Of a DNA stretch of 53,433 nt, positions 17,118-24,985 are shown piece by piece. The translations under genes were made by a program, and so were the position numbers. Within the stretch, counting starts at the first letter, position 1, and each line of letters starts with the position of its first letter. The DNA is from Candidatus Zymogenaceae bacterium. Lineage in GTDB: Bacteria > Desulfobacterota > Zymogenia > Zymogenales > Zymogenaceae. The notes beneath the pieces are model-generated. The model was not told where the DNA came from. It worked only from the letters and a program-made list of their open reading frames with translations, and searched no databases. The DNA lies in assembly GCA_016931225.1 (NCBI GenBank), contig JAFGFE010000004.1, positions 1-53,433 on the forward strand, read 5' to 3'.

Positions 17118-17151
17118 AAAAAACCCCGTCCGCTGGGACGGGGTTTTTTTT
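17118..17151 (+). terminator. strong rho-independent terminator
   Basis: An 8-bp GC stem CCCCGTCC/GGACGGGG (17124-17131 with 17136-17143) with loop GCTG is flanked by six A residues before and eight T residues after. It can work in both directions, though the strong promoter points into it from the left. Confidence 0.95.
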
Positions 17152-17374
17152 GGTGGACACATCCTCAAAGGCGACGGTGTGAATGGATATCAATCGCCGT
17201 TTTTGGACTCAGGCGCCGCTTCAGCCCGGGGTGGAAGACCGCGCTCCCCCTCCTCGTACGGGGAATGATGTCTGTACACCACAGAAATCGTGTATATCAG
17301 GTGAAGGATTGGGGTATCTAAAAAGACCGGTTAAGCGGCTTATATACACTCTCCGAAATCAAGACGAAAACATA

Positions 17375-17773
17375 TCACTGTGCGTCCAGCCACTCTTCCG
17401 CTTCATCCATACTTTCAAAGTACATGGTTGTCAATGTATCCTTCGTCATTTCATCCTTGTACTTGTCGAGATACAACTTGATAATTGAAGTGTTTACGAT
17501 GATGGCCGACTTCTTCATGCCGCTTTCCCGCAGCATCGCGGTTCCTTTCAGGATAAGATCGGCGATCTCCTGGGTCGGCGCACCAAAGTGCTTTGCATCG
17601 GACAAGGAAGTGAAGCCGGGACGCAGTTTTCTTGCACATACCTTAAAATCATTGATGTAATCGGGAACCTCCGATACCTTGTTCCAGGTTCCCTTCGGAT
17701 AGAAATAGATACGGTTTTTGGCAAGATCCACTTGCATATCATATTTGTCTCTCAGGGCAACGTCCTGTATCAT
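17375..17773 (-). CDS. conserved-looking small protein, possible SpoIIAA/STAS-like fold
   Basis: The 132-residue cytoplasmic protein has no signal peptide or membrane helix. Its layout (MQVDLAKNRIYFYPKGTW strands, amphipathic helix, KSAIIVNTSIIKLYLDKY, then ESMDEAEEWLDAQ at the end) resembles small SpoIIAA/STAS-like proteins that end in an EEWL-type motif. That assignment is tentative. AGGAGGG precedes ATG 17773, an excellent site. It reads toward the small structured transcript on the other strand. Confidence 0.65.
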   Translation of the reverse strand: MIQDVALRDKYDMQVDLAKNRIYFYPKGTWNKVSEVPDYINDFKVCARKLRPGFTSLSDAKHFGAPTQEIADLILKGTAMLRESGMKKSAIIVNTSIIKLYLDKYKDEMTKDTLTTMYFESMDEAEEWLDAQ

Positions 17774-18728
17774 CTTAATTCCCTCCTATAAAGCGTTATC
17801 GCCTACAATTCAGATTCGCTTTATTTTCATTATTCGTCGTTCAATTGCGTGGCGTAAATGAAGCGTGTGCACAGCTTGTGTGCGTCTTCCGGTGGATTGT
17901 GTGAGGAGCGGATTACCCCAGGGAGTGAAGGTCTTTCAATAGGTACACGAGAAAATCATTTCCATCAACATATTCCAATTACGCTTTCACCCCGACACCT
18001 TATACGTATGTCCCATTCCCGAAGCGGTATTAGATGGTATCCTTCGCCACTACAATTTCTCTTATGTACTTACTATCCCGTATCATGTTATAGAAAATCT
18101 CTTTTTCCTTTTTTTTGTCGTCACCTCCCCCCTTCAAGATTTCAATGGGCCGAATGGATCTCCTGGAATCGTTACTGTTTTCGTCTATATATGTAAACAG
18201 TATAACTTAACTCATGATTATTGTCAATTGTCAATATAGATATACATATCGAACCGGACATCTCCCGGGATACGACTTCAATACGGAGCGGTATCCAATG
18301 ATAATCGGTATGCCGTCTCCCTTTCTCCGTTTCACCGCGATAAAACCATTTTACGCGCCCCCTCCCAAGATGACGAAGGCCACGAAATAATAAGGCGTCA
18401 GATCACGTGAACGCATCCATACTACACGACACCTCCCCCCGGCCAATATAATGATCACTTCGAGGCCCTGTGTGCGCCGATATAAAAAGGCAAGGATACA
18501 TACCCTATCAACCGTCCCATCTCGTCACACACTTCGGGATAAAAGGTCGGACCTCATGTGCCTCTTTCCGATGTTCAATCCGGTGATTCAATGACACACA
18601 TACGAACGCCGCACATACGAATAATACACATGATTATGATGTAAAAAGATATCATGAAATATCTTGACATACTCTATATGTTATTGTATATTTTACCGTT
18701 TTGTTCACCCAACCAGGGGATCTCGTAT
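17774..18728. other. long gene-poor region
   Basis: About 950 bases contain no gene I can support. One open frame of 112 codons at 17858-18196 has neither a ribosome site nor normal composition. Several AT-rich patches (18190-18245, 18640-18700) may hold promoters. The composition is lower in GC than the flanking genes. Confidence 0.4.
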
Positions 18729-18929
18729 ATGTCAGACATCCGGTACGACACCAGTTTTTATCGCGACTTTAAAAAACGGACATCTACCATCTGTCCTGAT
18801 TGCGGACACAGCCTCTCCATGAAGGTGGAGTTCCCGAAAAACGGCACCGGACAGGAATCACATTCCGCAAAGGGAAATGTTGTGGAAATCCTCTGGTGCC
18901 AGAACTGTCGGAGACGGCCCGACGTGTGA
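18729..18929 (+). CDS. 66-residue zinc-ribbon microprotein
   Basis: The product is a small soluble protein with two cysteine pairs, CPDC near residue 22 and CQNC near residue 59, in the spacing of a zinc ribbon. Between them it is basic and polar. Proteins of this size with such pairs usually bind zinc and nucleic acid or partner proteins, but I do not recognise the family. AGGGGA lies eight bases before ATG 18729; the open frame reaches further upstream, but this start fits best. A terminator follows directly. Confidence 0.65.
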   Translation: MSDIRYDTSFYRDFKKRTSTICPDCGHSLSMKVEFPKNGTGQESHSAKGNVVEILWCQNCRRRPDV

Positions 18930-18950
18930 TACCGACATTTCTCCCGGATG

Positions 18951-18987
18951 AAAAAAAAGCCCGAAGCAAGCACTTTGGGCTTTTTTT
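18951..18987 (+). terminator. rho-independent terminator
   Basis: The stem AAGCCCGAAG/CTTTGGGCTT extended by A and T runs on both sides closes a six-base loop, 21 bases after the zinc-ribbon gene. The T run is seven long. Confidence 0.9.
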
Positions 18988-19243
18988 ATTCATCGAGATA
19001 TCCGTATTGACGTTATGCGGAATTACGAATAAATCATCAAGGATCAAGGGACTCAAAATTTCTGTGTAGCCGAATATGCATCACTTCAAGCGTTAATAAC
19101 GCCGTACTATGGACCTGTGAAAATTTTATTTCATACGACCCTCTATTGATGGTTTTTGAGTCGCCGTCTCAGAAAAAAAATTAGTGTGATGTTATTAAAG
19201 GGGTGTATAAAAGGGGGTTAATTAAGGGGGGTTGACAAACAGG
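18988..19243. other. intergenic with growing G runs
   Basis: Three G tracts of 4, 5 and 6 residues occur at about 19200, 19213 and 19226, each in a similar AA-G(n)-T context. They lie just past the stop of the leftward PAS gene. No terminator hairpin for that gene is clear. Confidence 0.4.
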
Positions 19244-20671
19244 TTAAATTTTTTTAGCGCCTCCAAGGAGGATGAATGCCTCTTCAATCAAAAACTCGAT
19301 GGTTTGGATGCTCTTTCTGGTATTTTCAAGGTTCCTTTCCTGTATCTCCAGTTCTCTGTCCAGATACTCGTTTTTACCGTTTTTACTGATCTCTTCACGA
19401 ATCTCACTAATCATAAGGGTGAGCTTATCTACCTGATCATATTTTTTTGAGCGAAAACTTCGGACCTCGCCGGAGATATCAATCCGCTCCGGGGCAATTG
19501 CCAGCCTGATCGCTTTGTTGCCCACACCGCTGCTCCTGATCATCATCCGGGCCGATAGATCATCAAGCCACGGTATCTGGCACCGCACAATGGCCTTTCT
19601 CAGTTCATACAGGTTATAGTCCATCCTGCCCGCTTTGATATCCCCCTTCTCCACCCAGCCGCTTCCATCGGTCTTCATTCGTGCGGCAAGGTACAAAAGC
19701 CTGACCGTGTTCATCTCCGAACGGGAAATCAGGGCAAGATCATGTTCTACATCGTTTTCGTCCCACCTGAGGATCAGGGCGATTTTATCCCGTTTCACTT
19801 CGAACCGCAGGGAAAACGGGTACATGTACTGGGGGTCGGCGGGAGCATTCAGAAACGGTTTTTCTTTTCCCTTTCCGGTTCCGGTTCGTGGCGTTTTTTT
19901 CCGTTTTCCGTTTTCCGTCTCCCACTCCCTGATCTTGGTCACGTCCATCGATTTGATAGTCAAGCCGACGAGTTTGTTTTCTTTTTTTATATTCGGATAC
20001 GTGCGAACTACCCATATGGTCTTGTCCGGGTATGAAATATCGGCTTCCGCGTAGCGCCCGGTCCTGAGGGTTTCGATGCCGGGGCACTCATCACACACCC
20101 TGCTTTTAGCCCTGAATATTTCGTAGCAGTAGTTTCCCACCAGGTCACTCTGTGAAAGGGAAACGGAATCCGCCGCCGCCTTATTCGCCCATGAGATGCA
20201 CATGTTCGTATCGGTATAGATCAACCGCTCGGACAGGCTGTCAAGTATATCCGAACGACGCTGCATTTCGGAAAGGAGTGTTTCCTCCAGGTGTTTCCGT
20301 TTGGCTACGTCCCGAAAAATGCACAGGCCGGCGATGTCTCCATCCCACTTGATGATCGAAGTATTGGCTTCGGTAAATATGAGAGAACCGTCTTTACAGA
20401 TCGCCCTGAAATCAACGGTATAGACCGGCCCCCTGTTCTCGCGCAATCGGATATAATAGTTCGCCACCCTCTCGATATCCTCCGGGTGAATAATTTCATG
20501 GATGAACATGCTTTCCAGCTCATCTTTGGTATATCCCAGACGTTCCTGAACATTGCGGTTGCTGAAAACAATCTTCTGATCCTGTATAACCGCGATACCA
20601 TCGCCCGATTCCTCTATAAGGGCGCGAACCACGTCTTGAGTAATCTGGGGAGTCTTTGTCTTGTCATCCAT
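19244..20671 (-). CDS. double PAS-domain sensor protein with an unassigned C-terminal module
   Basis: The 475-residue protein has no signal peptide or membrane helix. Residues about 15-135 form a PAS domain (ESGDGIAVIQDQKIVFSNRN, later HPEDIERV). Residues about 140-255 form a second PAS with a CDEC pair, followed by a basic linker rich in Lys and Thr. The last 190 residues lack any histidine kinase, GGDEF, EAL, or AAA signature. Instead they begin with a beta segment, a helical part that could be a winged helix (SEMNTVRLLYLAARMK, LYELRKAIVRCQIPWLDD), and finish with a coiled coil. It may be a one-component transcription factor or an adaptor. ATG 20671 was chosen over an in-frame TTG at 20686; neither has a good ribosome site. 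Confidence 0.75.
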   Translation of the reverse strand: MDDKTKTPQITQDVVRALIEESGDGIAVIQDQKIVFSNRNVQERLGYTKDELESMFIHEIIHPEDIERVANYYIRLRENRGPVYTVDFRAICKDGSLIFTEANTSIIKWDGDIAGLCIFRDVAKRKHLEETLLSEMQRRSDILDSLSERLIYTDTNMCISWANKAAADSVSLSQSDLVGNYCYEIFRAKSRVCDECPGIETLRTGRYAEADISYPDKTIWVVRTYPNIKKENKLVGLTIKSMDVTKIREWETENGKRKKTPRTGTGKGKEKPFLNAPADPQYMYPFSLRFEVKRDKIALILRWDENDVEHDLALISRSEMNTVRLLYLAARMKTDGSGWVEKGDIKAGRMDYNLYELRKAIVRCQIPWLDDLSARMMIRSSGVGNKAIRLAIAPERIDISGEVRSFRSKKYDQVDKLTLMISEIREEISKNGKNEYLDRELEIQERNLENTRKSIQTIEFLIEEAFILLGGAKKI

Positions 20672-21058
20672 GAGGTGTACATTCAAACGGTATCAATGGT
20701 GCGATGTCTTTCATTTCCATTGTCGCGACACATAGTATTTGTGTACAGGTGGTGACGAGATAAAAGTAAGAGGTAATAAAACTACAAAACGTTTCGATCT
20801 CTTTCCCGAAACGCAAAAAAACAGTATATTAATATCATTATAAAAATTATTTGTGATTATACGTCTTTCTCACATATCTTGTCCATATATATATTCATAA
20901 TTTGTTATGAATCAAAATTCTTTTAGTACTTTTCTATATTTTTCAGACTACTATTGGATAATTGACCTTACTCAAATAAACGAGTAAAATAAATCATATA
21001 TACATGTAAAAGGAGCTGTAGCCCGCATGTGTATTAATTCATACCGAAAGGAGCATTC
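20672..21058. other. AT-rich divergent promoter region
   Basis: This very AT-rich stretch separates the leftward PAS gene from the rightward DUF378 gene. An inverted repeat with 7-bp arms, CGTTTCG at 20790-20796 and CGAAACG at 20807-20813, could be an operator or a weak hairpin. No small gene is evident. Confidence 0.45.
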
Positions 21059-21301
21059 ATGAGACAGCTTAACCCGATAGACTGGTTGGCTCTGCTACTG
21101 TCCGTGATCGGCGGTCTGAACTGGGGCGTTTATGGTGTATCCGGTCTCAATCTCGTCGAAACGTTCAGCGGTGAAATGTGGTGGCTCCCCAGGGTTATCT
21201 TCTTTTTCTTCGGCCTTGCCGCCATATGGATGATCAGGCTTTCGATCAGCCTCAGGAAAAAACCGATCAAAAAACCGGCGCTCAACCCCGGGCAACCGTG
21301 A
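21059..21301 (+). CDS. DUF378 family small membrane protein
   Basis: The 80-residue protein has two membrane helices and the DUF378 signature IGGLNWGVYGVSGLNLVE, which includes the GGLNWG motif seen in YuzA-like proteins. It sits in the cytoplasmic membrane; the role is unknown. AAGGAG lies before ATG 21059. The tail after the second helix is basic (RKKPIKKP). The gene is monocistronic with its own terminator. Confidence 0.88.
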   Translation: MRQLNPIDWLALLLSVIGGLNWGVYGVSGLNLVETFSGEMWWLPRVIFFFFGLAAIWMIRLSISLRKKPIKKPALNPGQP

Positions 21302-21377
21302 GGCGATACGCGACTCATTCCCGACGATCCATCCCGACGGGGTTCCTTGGATACCGATGAATGGTACAGCTAAAAAC

Positions 21378-21415
21378 CGGGCTGGAAGAAATGTGTCTTC
21401 CGGCCCGATTCTTTT
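21378..21415 (+). terminator. rho-independent terminator after DUF378
   Basis: An 11-bp stem with one G-T pair (21378-21388 with 21397-21407) and an eight-base loop is followed by ATTCTTTTT. It may also serve the convergent aminotransferase gene. Confidence 0.8.
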
Positions 21416-21478
21416 TCGTACATATCCCGAACGCCCGTCCCCACCGATCCGTCCGCGGAACGCGGCGTGATCCGCCCC

Positions 21479-22759
21479 CTATTGATTGAGCATTCTCTTT
21501 TCGCACAGCTTCAGGGAATCCTCCAGAAGCCCCAGGGCCTCCCGGCAGTCGTCCTTCGTCACCAGGAGATTCGGCTTGAATTGGAGGACCGAGCGATTGA
21601 ATCCGGCGGGAAACGCCCACAGGCCGGTTTCATAGGTACAGGCGGCCATCATGACGCCGCCGTAGGGGTCGTCGAACCTGAGGCCGATGACCAGACCGTT
21701 CTGGCGCACCTCGACGAGGAAGGGATGGCGCTTTCGTATCGCCTCCAATTCGCCCGCGAGAAACGCGGAGACTTCCCGGACGTTTTCCAGGGTCCCCGGC
21801 CGTCCCACAATCTCCAGCACCTTCAGGGCCACCACGCACCCCAGCTCCGCGCCGCCGAAGGTGGAGGAATAGCCCCAGCCGTCCTCGAAAAGCCAGCCCG
21901 CCACGTCTTCACTCAATACCGCCGCGGCGATGGGATATACCCCGCCGGAAAGTCCCTTTCCGGTCACCAGCATGTCGGGTGACACGCCGTAACCCTCACA
22001 CGCCCACATGCGCCCTGTGCGTCCCAGGCCGGTCTGCACCTCGTCCGCGATGAAGAGCGTCCCGTTCTTTTCACACAACTCCTTCACCTGCGGGTAATAG
22101 CCGTCGGACGGCATCATGAACCCGCTGGTTGCGGGAATCATCTCCGCCAGCACCGCCGCCGCATCCCCGGCCGCCAGCGCCTCCTCCATCACGTCTATGT
22201 CGTCGAAGGGGACCAGCATGAATTCCCCCTTGGGCCCGTCGGAGAGAAAATAGCTCGCCAGGTCCGCGTATCCCCCGGCCTGAAGGCCCAGGCCGCCGTG
22301 GCCGTGATACGCCTCCTTGAAGGCGATGATCTTTCGGCGGCCGGTACGTTTGCGGGCGGTACGGATGGTGACGTCTATGGCCTCGGCACCGCAGGTGGTA
22401 AAGACGACGTACTGCATGTTTCCCGGCACGATGGAGGTGAGGACCTCGGCCAGCCGGGTGCGGGGGATGCTGGGGAAATGGTGGTTCCCGATGTCGTAGA
22501 GGCCGGCGCCCTCGGTGAGGGCGGCAAGAATCTCCGGGTTGCGGTGACCCAGGTTGTAGGTGCCGCCGTTGATGTGGACGTCGAAGAGCTTTCTGCCGTC
22601 CAGGTCCCAGAAATAATTCCCCTCCCGCCGGGCCATCACCGGCACAGACCCGAGCATCCTGAAGGTCTCCACCCGGTTGGGGCAGACGTACTTCGCGGCG
22701 TGCTCCACAAGCTCGTCCTTGACGAGATTTTCCGGTATCAGGGCGCTGTCCATATTCAT
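21479..22759 (-). CDS. class III PLP-dependent aminotransferase
   Basis: The 426-residue enzyme belongs to the ornithine/4-aminobutyrate-type (class III) aminotransferases. It shows the N-terminal WDLDGRKLFDVHINGGTYNLGHRNPEI, the PLP-contact aspartate in FIADEVQTGLGRTG (residue 239), and the Schiff-base lysine in TGKGLSGG (residue 268). The amino donor could be an omega-amino acid, diamine or glutamate semialdehyde; the sequence does not decide. AAAGGAG lies before ATG 22759. There is no obvious operon partner; the next gene on the strand starts 655 bases upstream of it. Confidence 0.9.
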   Translation of the reverse strand: MNMDSALIPENLVKDELVEHAAKYVCPNRVETFRMLGSVPVMARREGNYFWDLDGRKLFDVHINGGTYNLGHRNPEILAALTEGAGLYDIGNHHFPSIPRTRLAEVLTSIVPGNMQYVVFTTCGAEAIDVTIRTARKRTGRRKIIAFKEAYHGHGGLGLQAGGYADLASYFLSDGPKGEFMLVPFDDIDVMEEALAAGDAAAVLAEMIPATSGFMMPSDGYYPQVKELCEKNGTLFIADEVQTGLGRTGRMWACEGYGVSPDMLVTGKGLSGGVYPIAAAVLSEDVAGWLFEDGWGYSSTFGGAELGCVVALKVLEIVGRPGTLENVREVSAFLAGELEAIRKRHPFLVEVRQNGLVIGLRFDDPYGGVMMAACTYETGLWAFPAGFNRSVLQFKPNLLVTKDDCREALGLLEDSLKLCEKRMLNQ

Positions 22760-23414
22760 GGCTCCTTTAATGTATGTATCATGTGGATATATTTTTATAT
22801 ATACCGTCCGTCATCCATTCATCGAAGGCCGTTTCATCATGTGCCGTGTGCGGCGGATGTTTCTTGTGGTCGAAGCCCAACACGATAGTATTTATGCCTC
22901 CCTCTCCCGCCCGCTTTCTGATGAGATCTCCAGGCGCCTCCCCTCCCCCGCCACACACACCCGGTAGTATAGAGCATACGGCGGCGATTGTGAAAGACTT
23001 TTTTCTGGTGGAGAAAGCTGTACTCGGAAAGGTCTTAATTTACAATATTCAGTGGTATGTCATCATTCTTCGTCAGTCTTCATCCCCCTTCGGCCTGAGA
23101 GGTTTCGGCAATCCTTTTGGATTTGTCACGCCGGGACCCGGACGGATTCGGACGTCTCTGGGGACGATGTCCTCCCCGCACCCGTCGCATATCAGCCGGG
23201 GTGCAAGCTCATGCCCGTTATTTCCGTGATCAAACAAGATGGTCGCCCCGTTCTCCCCACCCTCGACGAAATAAGGAGATCAGCAACCGGCACGTGAGAA
23301 ACAGTCCATACGCGAGAACGGGACCCCAAAAGGCCCCGTTCTCTCTATCAAAATCCATAAAAACGTCCGCTCCCGCATCCGGAAGCCGCCGCTCCTCCAT
23401 ACAGCACACAGCCG
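22760..23414. other. long intergenic region
   Basis: Some 655 bases lie between the aminotransferase start and the end of the hydrolase gene on the same strand. It should hold the aminotransferase promoter. Several open frames cross it, but none has a ribosome site or protein-like pattern. The only clear element is the hairpin at 23314-23343. Confidence 0.45.
23314..23343. terminator. hairpin downstream of the hydrolase gene
   Basis: Arms GAGAACGGG (23314-23322) and CCCGTTCTC (23335-23343) are perfectly complementary, with a 12-base loop that can pair further through CC-AAAA-GG. It lies 71 bases past the hydrolase stop on the minus strand. There is no T run, so it may act as an RNA-stabilising or weak termination hairpin. 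Confidence 0.6.
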
Positions 23415-24761
23415 TCAGCCTCTCATCACCGTGTCGTCCAGCCAGTCGTAGATGCGCTGTGCGGAGATCGCCTCGGCGCCGCTCTGGCAGTGGGACGCCG
23501 CCATATCTTCAACGGTGAAGACCATGAACTCCTTTGGACACTCAAGGAGATCGTACAGCTTCTTCGCCTGTCCCTCAAAGAAATGCTCCTCCTCGCCGTC
23601 ACAGATGAGCATGTTGCATGTAATTTTATCCACCACTCCCTCAAGGGTGTAGTCTTCCAGCTTGACGAACAGCTCCGTGGGAGACGCGGCGCCGAATTTC
23701 CACATGCCGTCGTTCACGAACCACCTCGCCTCAGCATTGACCGCGGTCATCATCTTCACGGCGGTCTCAAACCCCTTGGGATTTTCGTGCTTCAGTTTCA
23801 TCACCCGTTCGGGTACCTCGCCGGCCACCGGCTCGTAGAAGCTGAAAAGCCCGCTGTTGGCCACGCAGGTGTGGATGCGGTGCTCGAACGCACACGCCCG
23901 GGGAGCCAGGAGACCCGCCATGCTGATGCCCATGAGCACAATCCGATTCCCGTCAACCCCGGGAATCCCCAGGGCATAGTCAACCACCGGGGACACAACC
24001 GTCTCCCAATCGGGACGAAACGGGATATTCTGATCTCGAATGACTTTTCCCTGCCCCGGACCCTCCATGACCAGGCAGTGATACCCCCGCACGGCTCCGG
24101 GAAATCCAGTGTCCATGGCCACCTCCTCGGCGGTGCCGTCGAAGCCGGTAAATATAATGACGAGGGGGGCCGTCTTTCCGTCACCCTCACCCCTGATAAA
24201 ATAACCGGGAAGCGTCGTCCCTTCGAATGGAACCTCCACCGCTTCCACGTCGGATGAGAGATATGGAATCGCCCTCATAAAACACTCCCGGCTCATCTTC
24301 CATGCCTCATACGCCCGGTTGTCGGAAAAATCTGCGTGGAGGAAAAACTCCGCCGTGCGGAAATAGTTCGACGCCCTCAGATACGCCTCCCGGGCGCTGA
24401 CCGGGTGTCCTCCTTTCTCCGACTTCTCGGCGATGGCCAGCACCCGCTCGGCAGTGTTGCTCCACTCCTCGTACCAGCTCTCATCGTCGCCCTCGGTTAT
24501 CCGGTGGGCCGTCGTCAGACATTCGTTGACATCCGCACCGCCGCTGTAAGTATGTCCCAGGGCTCGAAGCAGCTCGAAGTAGTACGCTTCGTCATCAAAT
24601 ATAACCCTGTTTGAAATGGTGTCCCCGCCGGTGGATATTTCATTCGGCTTGAGCAGCGCCTCATCACCCGCGGGGCGTCCCGAGCAGGCCGCCAGGGTCA
24701 CCGCGGTAACGGACACGGCGGCGTTTCTTAAAAAACCTCTTCTTCCGATTTTCTCGTACAT
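23415..24761 (-). CDS. Tat-exported alpha/beta hydrolase lipoprotein
   Basis: The 448-residue protein begins with a twin-arginine signal (RRGFLRNA at 7-14) that ends in a lipobox, TLAAC (cysteine 26), so it is probably folded before export and lipid-anchored. The catalytic part is an alpha/beta hydrolase of the FrsA/DUF1100-like or pseudooxynicotine-hydrolase-like group: nucleophile Ser280 in MGISMAGLL, acid Asp388 in LICDGEE, and His424 in AASHCQSG. About 150 helical residues precede the hydrolase core. AGGAGG lies nine bases before ATG 24761; GTG 24767 is a less likely start. It is divergent from a TetR gene, with operator palindromes between, and is probably induced by its substrate. Confidence 0.88.
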   Translation of the reverse strand: MYEKIGRRGFLRNAAVSVTAVTLAACSGRPAGDEALLKPNEISTGGDTISNRVIFDDEAYYFELLRALGHTYSGGADVNECLTTAHRITEGDDESWYEEWSNTAERVLAIAEKSEKGGHPVSAREAYLRASNYFRTAEFFLHADFSDNRAYEAWKMSRECFMRAIPYLSSDVEAVEVPFEGTTLPGYFIRGEGDGKTAPLVIIFTGFDGTAEEVAMDTGFPGAVRGYHCLVMEGPGQGKVIRDQNIPFRPDWETVVSPVVDYALGIPGVDGNRIVLMGISMAGLLAPRACAFEHRIHTCVANSGLFSFYEPVAGEVPERVMKLKHENPKGFETAVKMMTAVNAEARWFVNDGMWKFGAASPTELFVKLEDYTLEGVVDKITCNMLICDGEEEHFFEGQAKKLYDLLECPKEFMVFTVEDMAASHCQSGAEAISAQRIYDWLDDTVMRG

Positions 24762-24855
24762 GATCACTCACCTCCTACTGGACTATTCACGACAGGGCTC
24801 GTCTTTGCTTGTTCCGGACGTGTTTTTATTCGCCTCCCTGAGGCGACACACATTA

Positions 24856-24884
24856 AGAATATGAATTCATATTCGTATTGTCAA
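24856..24884 (-). promoter_or_regulatory. hydrolase promoter with an 18-bp palindromic operator
   Basis: On the minus strand TTGACA (24884-24879) and TATTCT (24861-24856) are 17 bases apart. The perfect 18-bp palindrome GAATATGAATTCATATTC at 24857-24874 fills most of the spacer and the -10 box. Binding of the divergent TetR regulator there would block the promoter. Confidence 0.78.
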
Positions 24885-24888
24885 GAGA

Positions 24889-24910
24889 AATGTGAATTTA
24901 ATTTCATATT
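24889..24910. promoter_or_regulatory. second, imperfect TetR operator
   Basis: The stretch 24889-24910 has half-sites TGTGAA and TTCATA in inverted orientation, resembling the arms of the perfect palindrome 15 bases to the left. It lies just upstream of a possible rightward promoter for the tetR gene (TTGACT 24914-24919, TACCAT 24937-24942, 17-base spacer), which suggests autoregulation. Confidence 0.5.
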
Positions 24911-24985
24911 ATCTTGACTCCCTATTTTTCTCTGGGTACCATAGGTAACAAGGAGAACCGCAGTCAGATTTGAGCAGGAACATCC

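Larger units (their letters stand above)
16910..17151 (+). ncRNA. stand-alone structured transcript of about 240 nt
   Basis: The segment between the consensus promoter and the strong terminator shows heavy pairing. One long hairpin runs 16948-16987: GTGACGA with TCGTCAC, GGTC with GGCC, and GCAC-ACA-GTGC at the tip. It is enclosed by GGTGAG/CTC..CACC and CGATC/GATCG pairings (16918-16930 with 16994-17013). Next comes CCTT-TTCC-AAGG (17012-17023), whose right arm is part of the Shine-Dalgarno of a 20-codon frame. A third hairpin pairs GGGTTGCCC (17053-17061 region) with GGGCTGCCC. I could not match it to 6S, SRP, tmRNA, RNase P or a known riboswitch. It may be a regulatory RNA, a small mRNA, or both. 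Confidence 0.6.

Noticed and set aside
16910-17151. 6S RNA, SRP RNA, tmRNA or RNase P RNA
   Set aside because: I looked for the conserved SRP loop, the tmRNA tRNA-like end, RNase P core boxes and the 6S open bubble with its flanking stems, and found none. A covariance search would settle it.
17858-18196. 112-codon plus-strand frame in the gene-poor region
   Set aside because: It is rich in Ser, His and Arg with no domain pattern and no ribosome site.
20790-20813. Terminator between the PAS and DUF378 genes
   Set aside because: The 7-bp inverted repeat lies between divergent genes, where no transcript is expected to end. It is more likely an operator or chance.
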